From SVFI01 sp045535935 (GTDB taxonomy: Bacteria > Bacillota > Clostridia > Lachnospirales > Lachnospiraceae), in NCBI GenBank assembly GCA_045535935.1, contig JAZSMO010000039.1, positions 30,413 through 94,412 of the forward strand: 64,000 nt of DNA, in the 5' to 3' direction. Below are positions 1 to 8,975 of this stretch, in pieces. Position 1 is the stretch's first letter, and each line of letters opens with the position of its first letter. The notes beneath the pieces are model-generated. The model was not told the DNA's origin, ran no database searches, and worked only from the letters and a program-made list of their open reading frames with translations. Both the position numbers and the translations under genes were made by a program.

Positions 1-11
1 TTTCTGATTTA

Positions 12-275
12 TTATGCCATTTTGTTAACGGCTTTTGCTAAACGAGAAACTTTTCTTGAAGCAGTTGCTTTGTGATAAACGCCTTTTGAAGTAGCTTTAT
101 CGATAGTAGTTGTAGCATTCTTTAATGCTTCTGCTGCTGCTTCCTTATCATTTGCATCGATAGCTGCGTATACTTTCTTTACAGCTGTCTTAACACCGGA
201 TTTGATTGCTTTGTTTCTCTCTGTTCTTACCTGTGTAACTAAGATTCTTTTCTTTGCAGATTTGATGTTAGCCAA
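12..275 (-). CDS. rpsT: 30S ribosomal protein S20
   Basis: An 87-residue, lysine- and alanine-rich protein of normal S20 length. It starts MANIKSAKKR and ends in a helix with the sequence RKVSRLAKAVNKMA, typical of bS20, which binds 16S rRNA in the small subunit. The start codon is TTG at 273-275, preceded by a strong GGGAGGTG site. The gene is monocistronic here, with its own promoter upstream, and is divergent from gpr. The chromosomal pairing rpsT/gpr is common in Clostridia, which supports the identification of both genes. Confidence 0.97.
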   Translation of the reverse strand: MANIKSAKKRILVTQVRTERNKAIKSGVKTAVKKVYAAIDANDKEAAAEALKNATTTIDKATSKGVYHKATASRKVSRLAKAVNKMA

Positions 276-368
276 GATCTACACCTCCCATGTAATGTTT
301 AAATTAATATGTTTTCTCGTGTCACATTACGCCGGACACGGACAGTCTAATGTAAACACACGCATATT

Positions 369-397
369 ATATTAAATGCTCTCCAACTATTTGTCAA
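369..397 (-). promoter_or_regulatory. Predicted sigma-A promoter of rpsT
   Basis: On the minus strand, TTGACA (392-397) and TAATAT (369-374) are separated by 17 bp, about 95 bp upstream of the rpsT start. An overlapping TATAAT at 366-371 would give 20-bp spacing. The position and the consensus -35 fit a strong ribosomal-protein promoter. Confidence 0.6.
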
Positions 398-494
398 TAG
401 ATTAAATTAGTTTTTTTGCTTATTTTCACATAATCTACCATAATCTGCGGATAATATTTGCAGAAGCAATGTTATATACGAAAAGGAGCCTATC

Positions 495-1412
495 ATGTAT
501 TCTACGCAAATCAGAACCGACCTTGCCCTGGAAGCTCATGAAAGTGTGCAAGGCAGTCATAAAGATGCGCACTCTCCGATTCACGGTGTTGAGGTGCAGG
601 AACGCTATCACAAACAGAGCAACACACAAATAACACGTGTTTTTATTACAACCAAAAATGGTGCGAAGGCTATCGGAAAGCCGATGGGCCGCTACATTAC
701 CATCGAAGCCCCCGATATGGCGCAACCGGATGAAGGATATCATCGGGAAATCGCAAAAGAGCTGGCGCATCAGCTGCATTACATGATTCCCGATCTAAAA
801 AAAGAGACATCCGTCTTAGTTGTAGGCCTCGGAAATCGTGATGTAACCGCCGACGCCCTCGGCCCCAATGTCATTGACAATCTCTGCATTACCAGACACA
901 TCCTGCTCGAATACGGAAAAGCTGCTTACAACAAAGAGCAGGTTCATTCTATTAGCAGTCTTGCTCCCGGTGTTATGGCAAAAAACGGAATGGAAACCGC
1001 CGAAATCATCAAGGGTGTCATACGCCAGACCAAACCGCAGCTCATGCTCGTGATCGACGCCCTCGCCGCACGAAATATCCGGAGGCTCAACAGCACCATC
1101 CAGTTGACAGATACAGGAATTCTTCCCGGATCCGGTGTCGGAAATCACAGGAACGCCCTGACAAAAGAAACGCTCGGCATACCGGTCGTCGCCATCGGTG
1201 TCCCGACTGTCGTTGACGCTGCAACGATTGTGCGCAGCGCCCTGGATCTTCTCGGCTCTCCTTCTGAATTATTCGATTATAACGAACCAAATGTTCAAAA
1301 AACCTTTCACGATCTGAACAATATGTTCGTGACCAACAAAGACATTGACGAAACAATAAAGCGCCTCAGCTATACAATATCCGAGGCGCTCAATATGGCA
1401 TTTGAATTATAA
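495..1412 (+). CDS. gpr: Germination (spore) protease Gpr
   Basis: A 305-residue protein of the GPR endopeptidase family, which degrades small acid-soluble spore proteins when spores germinate. The N-terminus contains TDLALEAHE, the segment resembling the SASP cleavage site where the zymogen is autoprocessed. The middle carries the VLVVGLGNRDVTADALGP block and the C-terminal half the GSGVGNHRNALT block that mark the family. It is slightly shorter than many homologues. ATG at 495 follows AAAGGAGCC. Its presence places the host in a spore-forming lineage. In Bacillus the gene is made in the forespore; I could not identify a convincing sigma-F/G promoter here. Confidence 0.95.
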   Translation: MYSTQIRTDLALEAHESVQGSHKDAHSPIHGVEVQERYHKQSNTQITRVFITTKNGAKAIGKPMGRYITIEAPDMAQPDEGYHREIAKELAHQLHYMIPDLKKETSVLVVGLGNRDVTADALGPNVIDNLCITRHILLEYGKAAYNKEQVHSISSLAPGVMAKNGMETAEIIKGVIRQTKPQLMLVIDALAARNIRRLNSTIQLTDTGILPGSGVGNHRNALTKETLGIPVVAIGVPTVVDAATIVRSALDLLGSPSELFDYNEPNVQKTFHDLNNMFVTNKDIDETIKRLSYTISEALNMAFEL

Positions 1413-1413
1413 A

Positions 1414-2244
1414 TTAGTGGCGTCCGCCACCTCCGCCGAAGGAATGACCTCCCGTTGAGTGGTGTCCTCCACCACCGCCGCCTCCGCCGCCGGAACTGCT
1501 CTCAATTTTGTGCTTGGTCACATGTTTATTGATAAAAATATCATCGCTGTTGCGCAGATATGGTCTTCCTCCTGCGACATAAGTGGTTGCGGTCGTCGTC
1601 TTTTTGCCTTTGTGTCCGGAAAGTCCGACAATCAAATAAATCACAGTGATGATCAGCGCTACAATAAATATTACCGGAGTGTTGATACGGAAGGATCCGA
1701 ACACTGAATTTGCAGACATATCTCTGTAGATTCGGTTTACATAACGTTCATATCCTTTATACGGATTGCTGTTAACTACGTCACATGCATGCTTAATGAG
1801 ACTATCGATCATCGCTGAAGAATATCTCGCTTCGACCTTACCGCTGGTGCTCATCCAAACATATCCGTTATACCAGTTATCTACATAGATTACGGCGTCA
1901 CCGACTGCCCTGTTATATCCGAATTTGTTATCGATACAGAAATAATCGGCATATTTCATCATCTTAGGATCGCTGTTTAACTCAGGATCGTTCAATGTTA
2001 CCAGCACGATATCGCATCCGACCTGCTTCTCTCTTTTTGCAATCAATTCACGAAGGGCATCTTCTTCCGAATCAGACAGCTTATTTGCATAGTCAAACAC
2101 TCGCTCCTGCGTCAGGCATTCCGTATTGATGCGGGTGTATTCCTGCCCGGCATTTCCGCCCGCAAATCTTGCAACAAGGTATATCACCAGCATAACGGCG
2201 ATAATCACATACCAAAACCAAAATCTCTTAAAATACTGTTTCAT
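1414..2244 (-). CDS. TPM-domain membrane protein with Gly/His tail
   Basis: A 276-residue protein with one N-terminal membrane segment (about 12-28), a TPM (YgcG-type) domain (about 45-170), a second membrane segment (about 182-205) and a C-terminal tail almost wholly of glycine and histidine. TPM-domain proteins are extracytoplasmic and of uncertain function; some have been linked to photosystem repair or phosphatase activity. The gene starts 1 bp after the stop of the upstream zinc-ribbon gene, with GGGGGTGA as ribosome site inside that gene, so the two are coupled. It converges with gpr (1-bp gap). The glycine tail resembles that of the DUF2207 protein at 19962-22100. Confidence 0.8.
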   Translation of the reverse strand: MKQYFKRFWFWYVIIAVMLVIYLVARFAGGNAGQEYTRINTECLTQERVFDYANKLSDSEEDALRELIAKREKQVGCDIVLVTLNDPELNSDPKMMKYADYFCIDNKFGYNRAVGDAVIYVDNWYNGYVWMSTSGKVEARYSSAMIDSLIKHACDVVNSNPYKGYERYVNRIYRDMSANSVFGSFRINTPVIFIVALIITVIYLIVGLSGHKGKKTTTATTYVAGGRPYLRNSDDIFINKHVTKHKIESSSGGGGGGGGGHHSTGGHSFGGGGGRH

Positions 2245-2245
2245 C

Positions 2246-3229
2246 CTAAATCACCCCCACAATCATATTCCACAAGCCACCGATTGCAGCAATTGACAGA
2301 AAAACCGTAAGTCCCGAAGCGATCACCTTCAGAATCGAAATCGGCGGCTTACCGCTCATCTTACCGGTCTGTCCGTTGATTTTGAACGGATACGGCTTGC
2401 CTCTGTATGTATAGGTGTAATTCCATACCGGAAGAAGTGAATAATTATCTGCCTTGGTTTGGAAATTTGTGCTATCCCGACGATCCGTCACCGATGTATA
2501 ACGGGTAAGCGTTTCATCCATCAGCGATCTGGCATCTGCCTTGGCCTTCTTGATGGCTCTCGGCTCCAGTTCGGAGGATGACATATTGTACTTCTCAGAT
2601 GTAAATCCCGAAAGATATTTCGTATCAAACGGTTGCAAAAGTCCGTAGCTGTACGGTTCCAACAAATCCATGATATCATCCGCCATAGCAATCGACGCAT
2701 CCACCGGAACCTTTTCAAAATTGATATTCATATCACGTTCCACCCGATAATTGGAAGTCTCCGTATATTCGTAGTCCCCCTGTCTCCACGATCGAACAAT
2801 ATGTCCGGTTCCGCTCAACAAGTAATCACAATCAAAATCATACATAAAATACGGAACATACATACCTTCCATTTTATCAAGTTTCGCTTCCGACAAAAAA
2901 TCGCTCGGAAGGAACGGTCTTTTTCCGAATTCATTTTTCAAAAGTGCCTGCGCCTGCTTCTTTCCCATTTTGAACGGGATAATCAGATGCGGCTCATATT
3001 CTCCGCTCGTTCTTTCCTCAAAAATAATATAGGAATCACAAGCCTCACATTTCACTACCGAACGATAATCTCCCGGATTAATTTCAGCCCCGCAGTTATT
3101 ACAAATCTTCATTCCCTGACCCGGCGAAAGCTCTTCACAATCGACACTGTCACAATACGGACAGTACATGGATTGCTTTTCCGGTGAATAAATCGCATTT
3201 GCCCCACAATTTCTACACTTATAAATCAT
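2246..3229 (-). CDS. Zinc-ribbon membrane-associated protein
   Basis: A 327-residue protein with two pairs of CxxC motifs at the N-terminus (CRNC, CPYC, then CNNC, CEAC) that should form two zinc ribbons, a long soluble region (about 75-290) and one C-terminal membrane segment (about 302-322). Such proteins are often labelled TFIIB-type zinc finger or primosomal-like, but I see no helicase motifs. It lies directly upstream of the TPM-domain gene, and this pairing is recurrent in Clostridia, suggesting a shared envelope role. Function unknown. Confidence 0.7.
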   Translation of the reverse strand: MIYKCRNCGANAIYSPEKQSMYCPYCDSVDCEELSPGQGMKICNNCGAEINPGDYRSVVKCEACDSYIIFEERTSGEYEPHLIIPFKMGKKQAQALLKNEFGKRPFLPSDFLSEAKLDKMEGMYVPYFMYDFDCDYLLSGTGHIVRSWRQGDYEYTETSNYRVERDMNINFEKVPVDASIAMADDIMDLLEPYSYGLLQPFDTKYLSGFTSEKYNMSSSELEPRAIKKAKADARSLMDETLTRYTSVTDRRDSTNFQTKADNYSLLPVWNYTYTYRGKPYPFKINGQTGKMSGKPPISILKVIASGLTVFLSIAAIGGLWNMIVGVI

Positions 3230-3316
3230 ATGCCATTCCCTTTCCTCTTTTGAAAATTGTATGCTTACACATATTAAAATTGTAATCTATTTTATATAGT
3301 TTTTCAATTATGAATA

Positions 3317-3345
3317 TTGTATTAAATTTGTCCTTCTGCTATACT
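3317..3345 (+). promoter_or_regulatory. Predicted promoter of the amino acid ABC operon
   Basis: TTGTAT (3317-3322) and TATACT (3340-3345) are separated by 17 bp, about 45 bp upstream of the ATG at 3391. The surrounding DNA is AT-rich, as is usual for a promoter. Confidence 0.6.
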
Positions 3346-3390
3346 TAACAAAGACTTTGTAAATACATATAAATAAGAAGGAGAAATATT

Positions 3391-4206
3391 ATGAAAAACA
3401 TCAAAAAATTAGTCAGTCTTGCCGTGCTTTGCAGCATGACACTTATGGTAACAGCCTGCGGAAACAAAGTTCCGGAAAACACTGTTTTTTCTGTAGCTGA
3501 CCTTCCGGGAAAAGTGATCGGTGTACAGCTCGGTACCACCGGTGACATTTATGCATCTGACTACGAGGAGCCGGAAGATGCTTCTGTAGCAGCATCTACC
3601 ATTGAACGTTTCAACAAAGGAAATGACGCAGTACAGGCATTAAAGCAGGGTAAAGTAGACTGCGTAATCATCGACGAACAGCCGGCGAAGGCATTTGTTG
3701 CAAAAAATGACGATCTTATGATTCTGGAAGAGGATTTCGCTCTGGAAGAGTATGCAATCGCCATCTCCAAAGACAACAAAGAATTGACAGAAAAGATCAA
3801 TGGTGCTCTCGCCCAGTTAAAAGAGGAAGGCGTTCTTGACCAGATCGTAGCCAACTACATCGGCGACGATACAAAAGGAACCTGTCCTTATGAATCACCG
3901 GCCGACGTGGATCGTTCCAACGGAACTCTCATCATGGCTACCAATGCTGCTTTTGAGCCGTACGAATACTACGATGGCAGTGAGATTGTCGGTATTGATG
4001 CTGATATGGCACAGGCCATCTGCGACAAATTAGGCTACGAGCTTCAAATCGAAGATATGGAATTTGATTCCATCATCAATGCGGTACAGTCAGGCAAAGC
4101 TGATCTCGGTGTTGCAGGTATGACCGTGACAGAAGACCGCTTAAAGAGTATTGATTTCTCAGACTCTTACACAACTGCAACTCAGGTTATCATTGTAAGA
4201 AAATAG
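3391..4206 (+). CDS. Amino acid ABC transporter binding lipoprotein, circularly permuted
   Basis: A 271-residue lipoprotein (lipobox VTAC, Cys23) of the SBP_bac_3 family that binds polar amino acids for the permease and ATPase encoded next. The two halves are in reversed order. Residues 34-160 match what is normally the second part of the fold (from the DLPGKVIGVQLGTTGD hinge to the LKEEGVLDQIVANYI C-terminal helix). Residues 179-271 match the normal N-terminal part (from TLIMATNAAFEPYEYYDG to MTVTEDRLKSIDFSDSYT). A linker of about 18 residues joins them. The protein therefore begins and ends at the inter-lobe hinge, as in a circular permutation. Both ligand-binding segments are present, so it should be functional. 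The ribosome site is AAGGAG. Confidence 0.9.
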   Translation: MKNIKKLVSLAVLCSMTLMVTACGNKVPENTVFSVADLPGKVIGVQLGTTGDIYASDYEEPEDASVAASTIERFNKGNDAVQALKQGKVDCVIIDEQPAKAFVAKNDDLMILEEDFALEEYAIAISKDNKELTEKINGALAQLKEEGVLDQIVANYIGDDTKGTCPYESPADVDRSNGTLIMATNAAFEPYEYYDGSEIVGIDADMAQAICDKLGYELQIEDMEFDSIINAVQSGKADLGVAGMTVTEDRLKSIDFSDSYTTATQVIIVRK

Positions 4207-4216
4207 AGGAACTATC

Positions 4217-4906
4217 GTGAACGATTTTATTGCAAGTTTTCAAAACAATTTCATAGACGACAACCGCTATATGTATCTGGTGGAAGGTCTCGGCGTCACA
4301 CTCATTGTTACTCTGTTTGCCGCCCTGATTGGTATTGCACTCGGTTTTATCGTTGCAATCATCCGCTCCACCTACGACAAGACAGGAAAACTCAAATTTC
4401 TGAATGTAATCTGTAACATTTATCTGACGGTCGTGCGCGGAACTCCGGCCATGGTACAGCTTCTCATTATGTACTATGTCATTTTTGCATCTTCCAGCAT
4501 GGATAAGGTAGTTGTTGCTATTCTTTCCTTTGGTATCAATTCGGGAGCCTACGTGGCCGAAATCGTTCGATCCGGTATCATGTCCATCGACGGTGGGCAG
4601 TTGGAAGCCGGCCGAAGCCTCGGTTTCTCCTACGCACGCACTATGTGGTACATCATCATGCCTCAGGCATTTAAAAACATTCTCCCGGCGCTTGCCAATG
4701 AGTTTATCGTGCTTTTAAAGGAAACATCCATCTGCGGTTACATCGGTCTGATGGATCTGACACGAGGCGGAGATATTATCCGAAGCCGTACATATGAAGC
4801 ATTTATGCCTCTCATTGCGGTTGCCTTGATTTATCTGGCTCTCGTTATGATAATGTCTCATTTTGTAAAACTTCTCGAGAGGAGGCTGCGTAGTAGTGAG
4901 CGATAA
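4217..4906 (+). CDS. Amino acid ABC transporter permease (HisM/GlnP type)
   Basis: A 229-residue inner-membrane permease with about five membrane segments. The EAA loop is visible as EAGRSLGFSYARTMWYIIMPQ (part given), which docks the ATPase. The family imports polar amino acids. The start is GTG at 4217 after GAGGAAC, 10 bp after the binding-protein stop. The 3' end overlaps the ATPase gene by 11 bp, so the three genes form one transcription and translation unit. Confidence 0.93.
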   Translation: MNDFIASFQNNFIDDNRYMYLVEGLGVTLIVTLFAALIGIALGFIVAIIRSTYDKTGKLKFLNVICNIYLTVVRGTPAMVQLLIMYYVIFASSSMDKVVVAILSFGINSGAYVAEIVRSGIMSIDGGQLEAGRSLGFSYARTMWYIIMPQAFKNILPALANEFIVLLKETSICGYIGLMDLTRGGDIIRSRTYEAFMPLIAVALIYLALVMIMSHFVKLLERRLRSSER

Positions 4907-5633
4907 CAGTTTATTTCACATAGAAAACTTATGTAAGTCTTTCGGCAGCGGTCTCGTACTCGACCACATCTCCACGGATATTGACAGAGGTGAGGTTGTG
5001 GTGATCATCGGTCCTTCCGGTTCCGGAAAATCCACCTTCCTCCGTTCTCTGAACCTGTTGGAAATGCCGACAGACGGCAAGATATATTACGAGGGACAGA
5101 ATATTACCGACAAGCATATGAACATCGACAAATACCGCCAGAAAATCGGTATGGTGTTCCAGCATTTTAATCTGTTCCCACATATGACGATCCTCAAAAA
5201 TATGACTTTGGCTCCGATGAAGCTCCGCGGTTTGTCCGAAAAGGATGCCACCGAGCTTGCCATGGGATATCTGGAACGTGTCGGTCTTGCAGACAAAGCA
5301 AACGCATACCCAAGCCAGCTGTCCGGCGGCCAGAAACAGCGTATCGCCATTGTCCGTGCCCTCTGCATGGATCCGGACGTACTCCTGTTTGACGAGCCGA
5401 CAAGCGCTCTCGACCCGGAAATGGTCGGCGAAGTTCTCGAGGTTATGAAGGATCTTGCCCGAAATGGTATGACCATGCTGATTGTCACCCATGAGATGGG
5501 CTTTGCCAAAGAAGTGGCAAGCCGCGTCATGTTTATCGACGAAGGTAAGATCGTGGAGGAAAACACGCCAAGTGAATTGTTTGACAACCCGCAGAGTGAG
5601 CGTTTGCAGGCGTTTTTGGCGAAGATATTGTAG
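4896..5633 (+). CDS. Amino acid ABC transporter ATP-binding protein (GlnQ type)
   Basis: A 245-residue ABC ATPase. Walker A is GPSGSGKST (near residue 38), the Q-loop is in MVFQHFNLFP, the signature is LSGGQKQR, Walker B is VLLFDEP and the switch histidine is in VTHEMGFA. These details and the length fit polar amino acid importers. The start is GTG at 4896, overlapping the permease gene, with GAGGAGG upstream. It is the last gene of the operon; the long palindrome at 5648-5866 begins 15 bp after its stop. Confidence 0.95.
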   Translation: MSDNSLFHIENLCKSFGSGLVLDHISTDIDRGEVVVIIGPSGSGKSTFLRSLNLLEMPTDGKIYYEGQNITDKHMNIDKYRQKIGMVFQHFNLFPHMTILKNMTLAPMKLRGLSEKDATELAMGYLERVGLADKANAYPSQLSGGQKQRIAIVRALCMDPDVLLFDEPTSALDPEMVGEVLEVMKDLARNGMTMLIVTHEMGFAKEVASRVMFIDEGKIVEENTPSELFDNPQSERLQAFLAKIL

Positions 5634-5647
5634 TAAAACAGAAATTT

Positions 5648-5866
5648 AAGCAGAGTTTGTGAGCATGGCAAATATTTTTCTTGTAAAGCATCTTTAGAAT
5701 TAGTTAGAGCCTGAAAAATTGTGTCGGTCAGCAAAACACCACCTGTCTGAGGAACGCCTGCGTTCCGAGTTTGGTGTTTTGGTGACCGTTTTTCACAATA
5801 TTTCAGGCTCTTAGTAATTCTTAGATCGCTTTAGCAGAAAAAATTTGCCTGTCACAAACTCTGCTT
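5648..5866. repeat. Long imperfect inverted repeat (palindromic element, copy 1)
   Basis: A 219-bp region that folds back on itself over most of its length. Paired segments are 5648-5662 with 5852-5866 (15 bp, perfect), 5707-5723 with 5794-5810 (16 of 17), 5726-5740 with 5773-5787 (14 of 15) and the core GGAACGC (5751-5757) with GCGTTCC (5760-5766). It starts just after the stop of the ABC ATPase gene and ends 13 bp before the stop of the convergent DUF6472 gene. The core matches copy 2 at 50068-50229; the arms do not. Possible roles are a bidirectional terminator, a structured RNA or a miniature mobile or palindromic repeat. Confidence 0.85.
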
Positions 5867-5878
5867 TAAAATACTTTT

Positions 5879-6088
5879 TTACATCTGATGCCGCACAATC
5901 AAATACTCATTATCCAGCTGATAGTACGGGCAATCCCGGAAGCTGTCGGCAAGAAATTTGGCCATTTCGTCTTCATCAAGATTCATTTCGCAACAGTAAC
6001 ATTCATAATCGTCATCATACACGTAATTGATACACGTATCACAATTGGATTGTTGTACTGGTTTTGACTGTTTTGACTTAGGCTGCAC
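5879..6088 (-). CDS. DUF6472-like small cysteine-rich protein
   Basis: A 69-residue acidic protein with five cysteines: CDTC near the start, CYCC in the middle and one near the C-terminus in FRDCPYYQ. The pattern suggests a small metal-binding knuckle. I recognise it as resembling the DUF6472 family of Lachnospiraceae, of unknown function. The start overlaps the end of the NhaC gene at 6078 by 11 bp, so it is translated with that operon. Confidence 0.65.
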   Translation of the reverse strand: MQPKSKQSKPVQQSNCDTCINYVYDDDYECYCCEMNLDEDEMAKFLADSFRDCPYYQLDNEYLIVRHQM

Positions 6089-7589
6089 TCTTAACGCCCT
6101 CTTTCTTCACACGGCTCTTAATAACCCAAAGAACAAGTGCGGTCAGCACAAGACCGATTACAAGACCGATGTATCCATTGTTTGTAAATCCGGCGATAAG
6201 GTAACTTACGCAGCAAATGACTGCAATAAGAAGTGCATATGGAATCTGTGTATTTACATGTTCAATGTGATCACAGCCTGCTCCCGTAGACGAAAGGATC
6301 GTTGTATCGGAAATCGGTGAAATATGGTCACCGCATACAGCACCTGCCATAACCGCTGACATGGAAAGAACCATGAGTGTCGTCGGATCGTTTGCAAAAA
6401 TCGTGCAAACAATCGGAAGCAGAATACTGAAAGTTCCCCATGAAGTTCCTGTTGCAAATGCAAGGCCGAGTGCTACTGCAAAGAAGATAATCGGAATCAC
6501 AGCCAGCGGAATATTACCTTCAGAAACAACTCCGCTTACGTAACTTCCGATATTTAAATACTCATCACCGCAGATTCCGCTTAATGTCCATGCAAATGTC
6601 AAGATTAAAATCGCCGGAACCATCGCTTTAAATCCTTCACTCAAGGAATCCGTAAATTGCTTGAATGTGATGACCTTTCTCGGCAGATAAAGGATTGCTG
6701 TTGCAATCATAGTAAAGAAAGATCCGATTACAAGAGAATATGCGGAAGAACAATCTGCAAAAGCATCTTTAATACTTGCACCTTCCAAAATACCGCCTGT
6801 GTAAAGCATCGCTGCGATACAGAAGACAATAAGAAGTGCGATCGGAATAATCAAATCGCGCACCTTTCCGTTTCCGGAAATCTGCTGCTTTTCTTCCACT
6901 TCTGCTTTTGTCTCTCCTGTCACCTTGATACCATATGCCTCTTCGTATTTTTTCATTTTACTGAAATCGAAATCCCAAACAATGAGTAAAAATACCATAA
7001 GCAAAGTAAAGAGCGCATAGTAGTTGTACGGAATCGACTGTAAGAACAGCACAAATCCATCCAGTCCTGTTCCTTCCGGAAGTGAGGAACTAACCGCTGC
7101 CGCCCAGCTGGAAACCGGTGCGATAATACAAATCGGTGCAGCTGTCGCATCAATAATATATGCAAGCTTTGCTCTGGAAATCTTTTGTTTGTCCGTAATC
7201 GGATTCATGATTGTACCGACCGTCAGACAGTTAAAATAATCGTCCACAAAAATCAATGTTCCGAGTCCCGCCGTTGCAAATAAAGCACCCTTTTTTGACT
7301 TAATATTTTTTACAGCCCATTCACCATATGCTTTGGAAGCGCCGGATTTTGACATCAACGCAACGAGCATACCGAGCAAAACAAGGAAAATAAGAATGCT
7401 GATATTATCCGCAACCTTACCGCTCATAATGTTTACGGTTGTCTCCATCGCTGCTCCTACTGCAAAATCTGTATAGAGCAGTGCTCCTACACAGATACCT
7501 GCAAGCAATGAAAAATAAACTTCTTTTGTGATGAGTGCCAACGCAATCGCAAGGATCGGCGGCACAAGTGCCCAAATTGTACCTTCCAT
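6078..7589 (-). CDS. NhaC-family Na+/H+ antiporter
   Basis: A 503-residue polytopic membrane protein of the NhaC/ion transporter superfamily with 11-12 hydrophobic segments. Family-typical stretches include VDDYFNCLTVGTIMNPITD in the first half and GAVCGDHISPISDTTILSS in the second. It should exchange sodium for protons, or for an organic ion in MleN-like relatives. It starts 72 bp after a second NhaC gene. Ribosome site GGAGG. The substrate cannot be told from sequence. Confidence 0.88.
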   Translation of the reverse strand: MEGTIWALVPPILAIALALITKEVYFSLLAGICVGALLYTDFAVGAAMETTVNIMSGKVADNISILIFLVLLGMLVALMSKSGASKAYGEWAVKNIKSKKGALFATAGLGTLIFVDDYFNCLTVGTIMNPITDKQKISRAKLAYIIDATAAPICIIAPVSSWAAAVSSSLPEGTGLDGFVLFLQSIPYNYYALFTLLMVFLLIVWDFDFSKMKKYEEAYGIKVTGETKAEVEEKQQISGNGKVRDLIIPIALLIVFCIAAMLYTGGILEGASIKDAFADCSSAYSLVIGSFFTMIATAILYLPRKVITFKQFTDSLSEGFKAMVPAILILTFAWTLSGICGDEYLNIGSYVSGVVSEGNIPLAVIPIIFFAVALGLAFATGTSWGTFSILLPIVCTIFANDPTTLMVLSMSAVMAGAVCGDHISPISDTTILSSTGAGCDHIEHVNTQIPYALLIAVICCVSYLIAGFTNNGYIGLVIGLVLTALVLWVIKSRVKKEGVKSAA

Positions 7590-7661
7590 TTCTTTTCCTC
7601 CACAAGTAAAAATTTCAAAAACTACAACAAGTATATCATGTATATCTTTTTCAGAAAAGGA

Positions 7662-8975
7662 CTACTTTTGTTTCTTCTCCGGAATCAAATAAATAAACAC
7701 AAGCGAACTGATTAACAGTACATAAGGATAAAAGAGGTTCGGCATAATTTTGAACGCTGTCACATTCGCTCCAAGCTCTGTAGCCGCTGATACCGCAACA
7801 AGCATCTGCGCACCATATGGAATCACGCCCTGGAATACACAGGAGAATGTATCCAGAATCGATGCCGATTTCTTTGGTGAAATATCATATTCCTTTGCAA
7901 TTTCTTTTGCAATCGGGTTCGCCATAACGATAGCTACTGTGTTATTTGCTGTTGCAATATCCATCGCGCCGACCAACAGCCCCATACCGAGCTGTCCGCC
8001 TTTTTTTCCTTTGAATGTTCTTTTAATAAGCGAAAGCAAAGCAGCAAATCCGCCATACTCCTGAATCAAAGCACAGATGGCAGACACAAGAATAGCTACC
8101 ATAGCTGTCTCAAACATACCGGATGCCCCGGATCCCATGTTTGCAAGAATATTGGTCGGCTCTACCGCACCTGTAGCAAGCATAATCACAGAACCGGTCA
8201 CAATACCAATCAAGAGTACAACAAATACGTTCATTCCGACAATTCCGCCAAGAAGCACAAGCACATACGGAATAATCTGAATCAGATTATACTCCGGTAC
8301 TGTTGTGGCGCCGACATCCGTTCCAAGCGATTTTAACACAATAATCACCATGGTCACCAGAGCGGCCGGAAGTGCAATTCCGAAATTCTCCCTGAACTTA
8401 TCTTTCATTTGACAGCCCTGTCCGTTGCAGGCTGCAATTGTCGTATCGGAAATAAACGAAAGGTTGTCACCGAACATAGCACCTCCGACAACGGAGCCGA
8501 CACAAAATGCAACCTCAAAACCTGTACTGCCCGCAATCGCCACTGCAATCGGTGTGATCAGCGTGATCGTTCCCACGCTTGTTCCCATGGCAAGCGAAAC
8601 AAATGCACTTACCACAAAAAGAACGAGAACCGCAAACTGCGACGGAATAATGGAAAGCAGGCAATAGGCCACGCTCTCCGCACTGCTTCTTCCGACTACG
8701 CCGACAAAAATACCCGCAGTAAGGAAAATAAGCACCATGGTCATAATATTTTTATCTCCGGCGCCTCTTGCCATAATTTCCAATTTATCGTCAAACTTTA
8801 CTTTTGGATTCTGTATACACGCAACAAGCAATGCCACAAGAAAGATTACAACAATCGGAATGTTGTAAAATCCCATCTCAATCTTGAGTATGTACTCAAA
8901 CAAAATACCAAGTCCTAAATAAAGCACTAAAAATACTCCAATTGGTAACAGTGCCTTATAATTATCTTTTTTCAT
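7662..8975 (-). CDS. NhaC-family Na+/H+ antiporter (second copy)
   Basis: A 437-residue membrane protein of the same superfamily as its downstream neighbour but clearly diverged. It carries GAMFGDNLSFISDTTIAAC, the equivalent of the conserved GD-ISD-TT block. Its ATG overlaps the stop of the DUF1893 gene by 4 bp (ATGA), so translation is coupled to that gene. Two tandem NhaC paralogues in one operon suggest different exchange substrates. Confidence 0.87.
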   Translation of the reverse strand: MKKDNYKALLPIGVFLVLYLGLGILFEYILKIEMGFYNIPIVVIFLVALLVACIQNPKVKFDDKLEIMARGAGDKNIMTMVLIFLTAGIFVGVVGRSSAESVAYCLLSIIPSQFAVLVLFVVSAFVSLAMGTSVGTITLITPIAVAIAGSTGFEVAFCVGSVVGGAMFGDNLSFISDTTIAACNGQGCQMKDKFRENFGIALPAALVTMVIIVLKSLGTDVGATTVPEYNLIQIIPYVLVLLGGIVGMNVFVVLLIGIVTGSVIMLATGAVEPTNILANMGSGASGMFETAMVAILVSAICALIQEYGGFAALLSLIKRTFKGKKGGQLGMGLLVGAMDIATANNTVAIVMANPIAKEIAKEYDISPKKSASILDTFSCVFQGVIPYGAQMLVAVSAATELGANVTAFKIMPNLFYPYVLLISSLVFIYLIPEKKQK

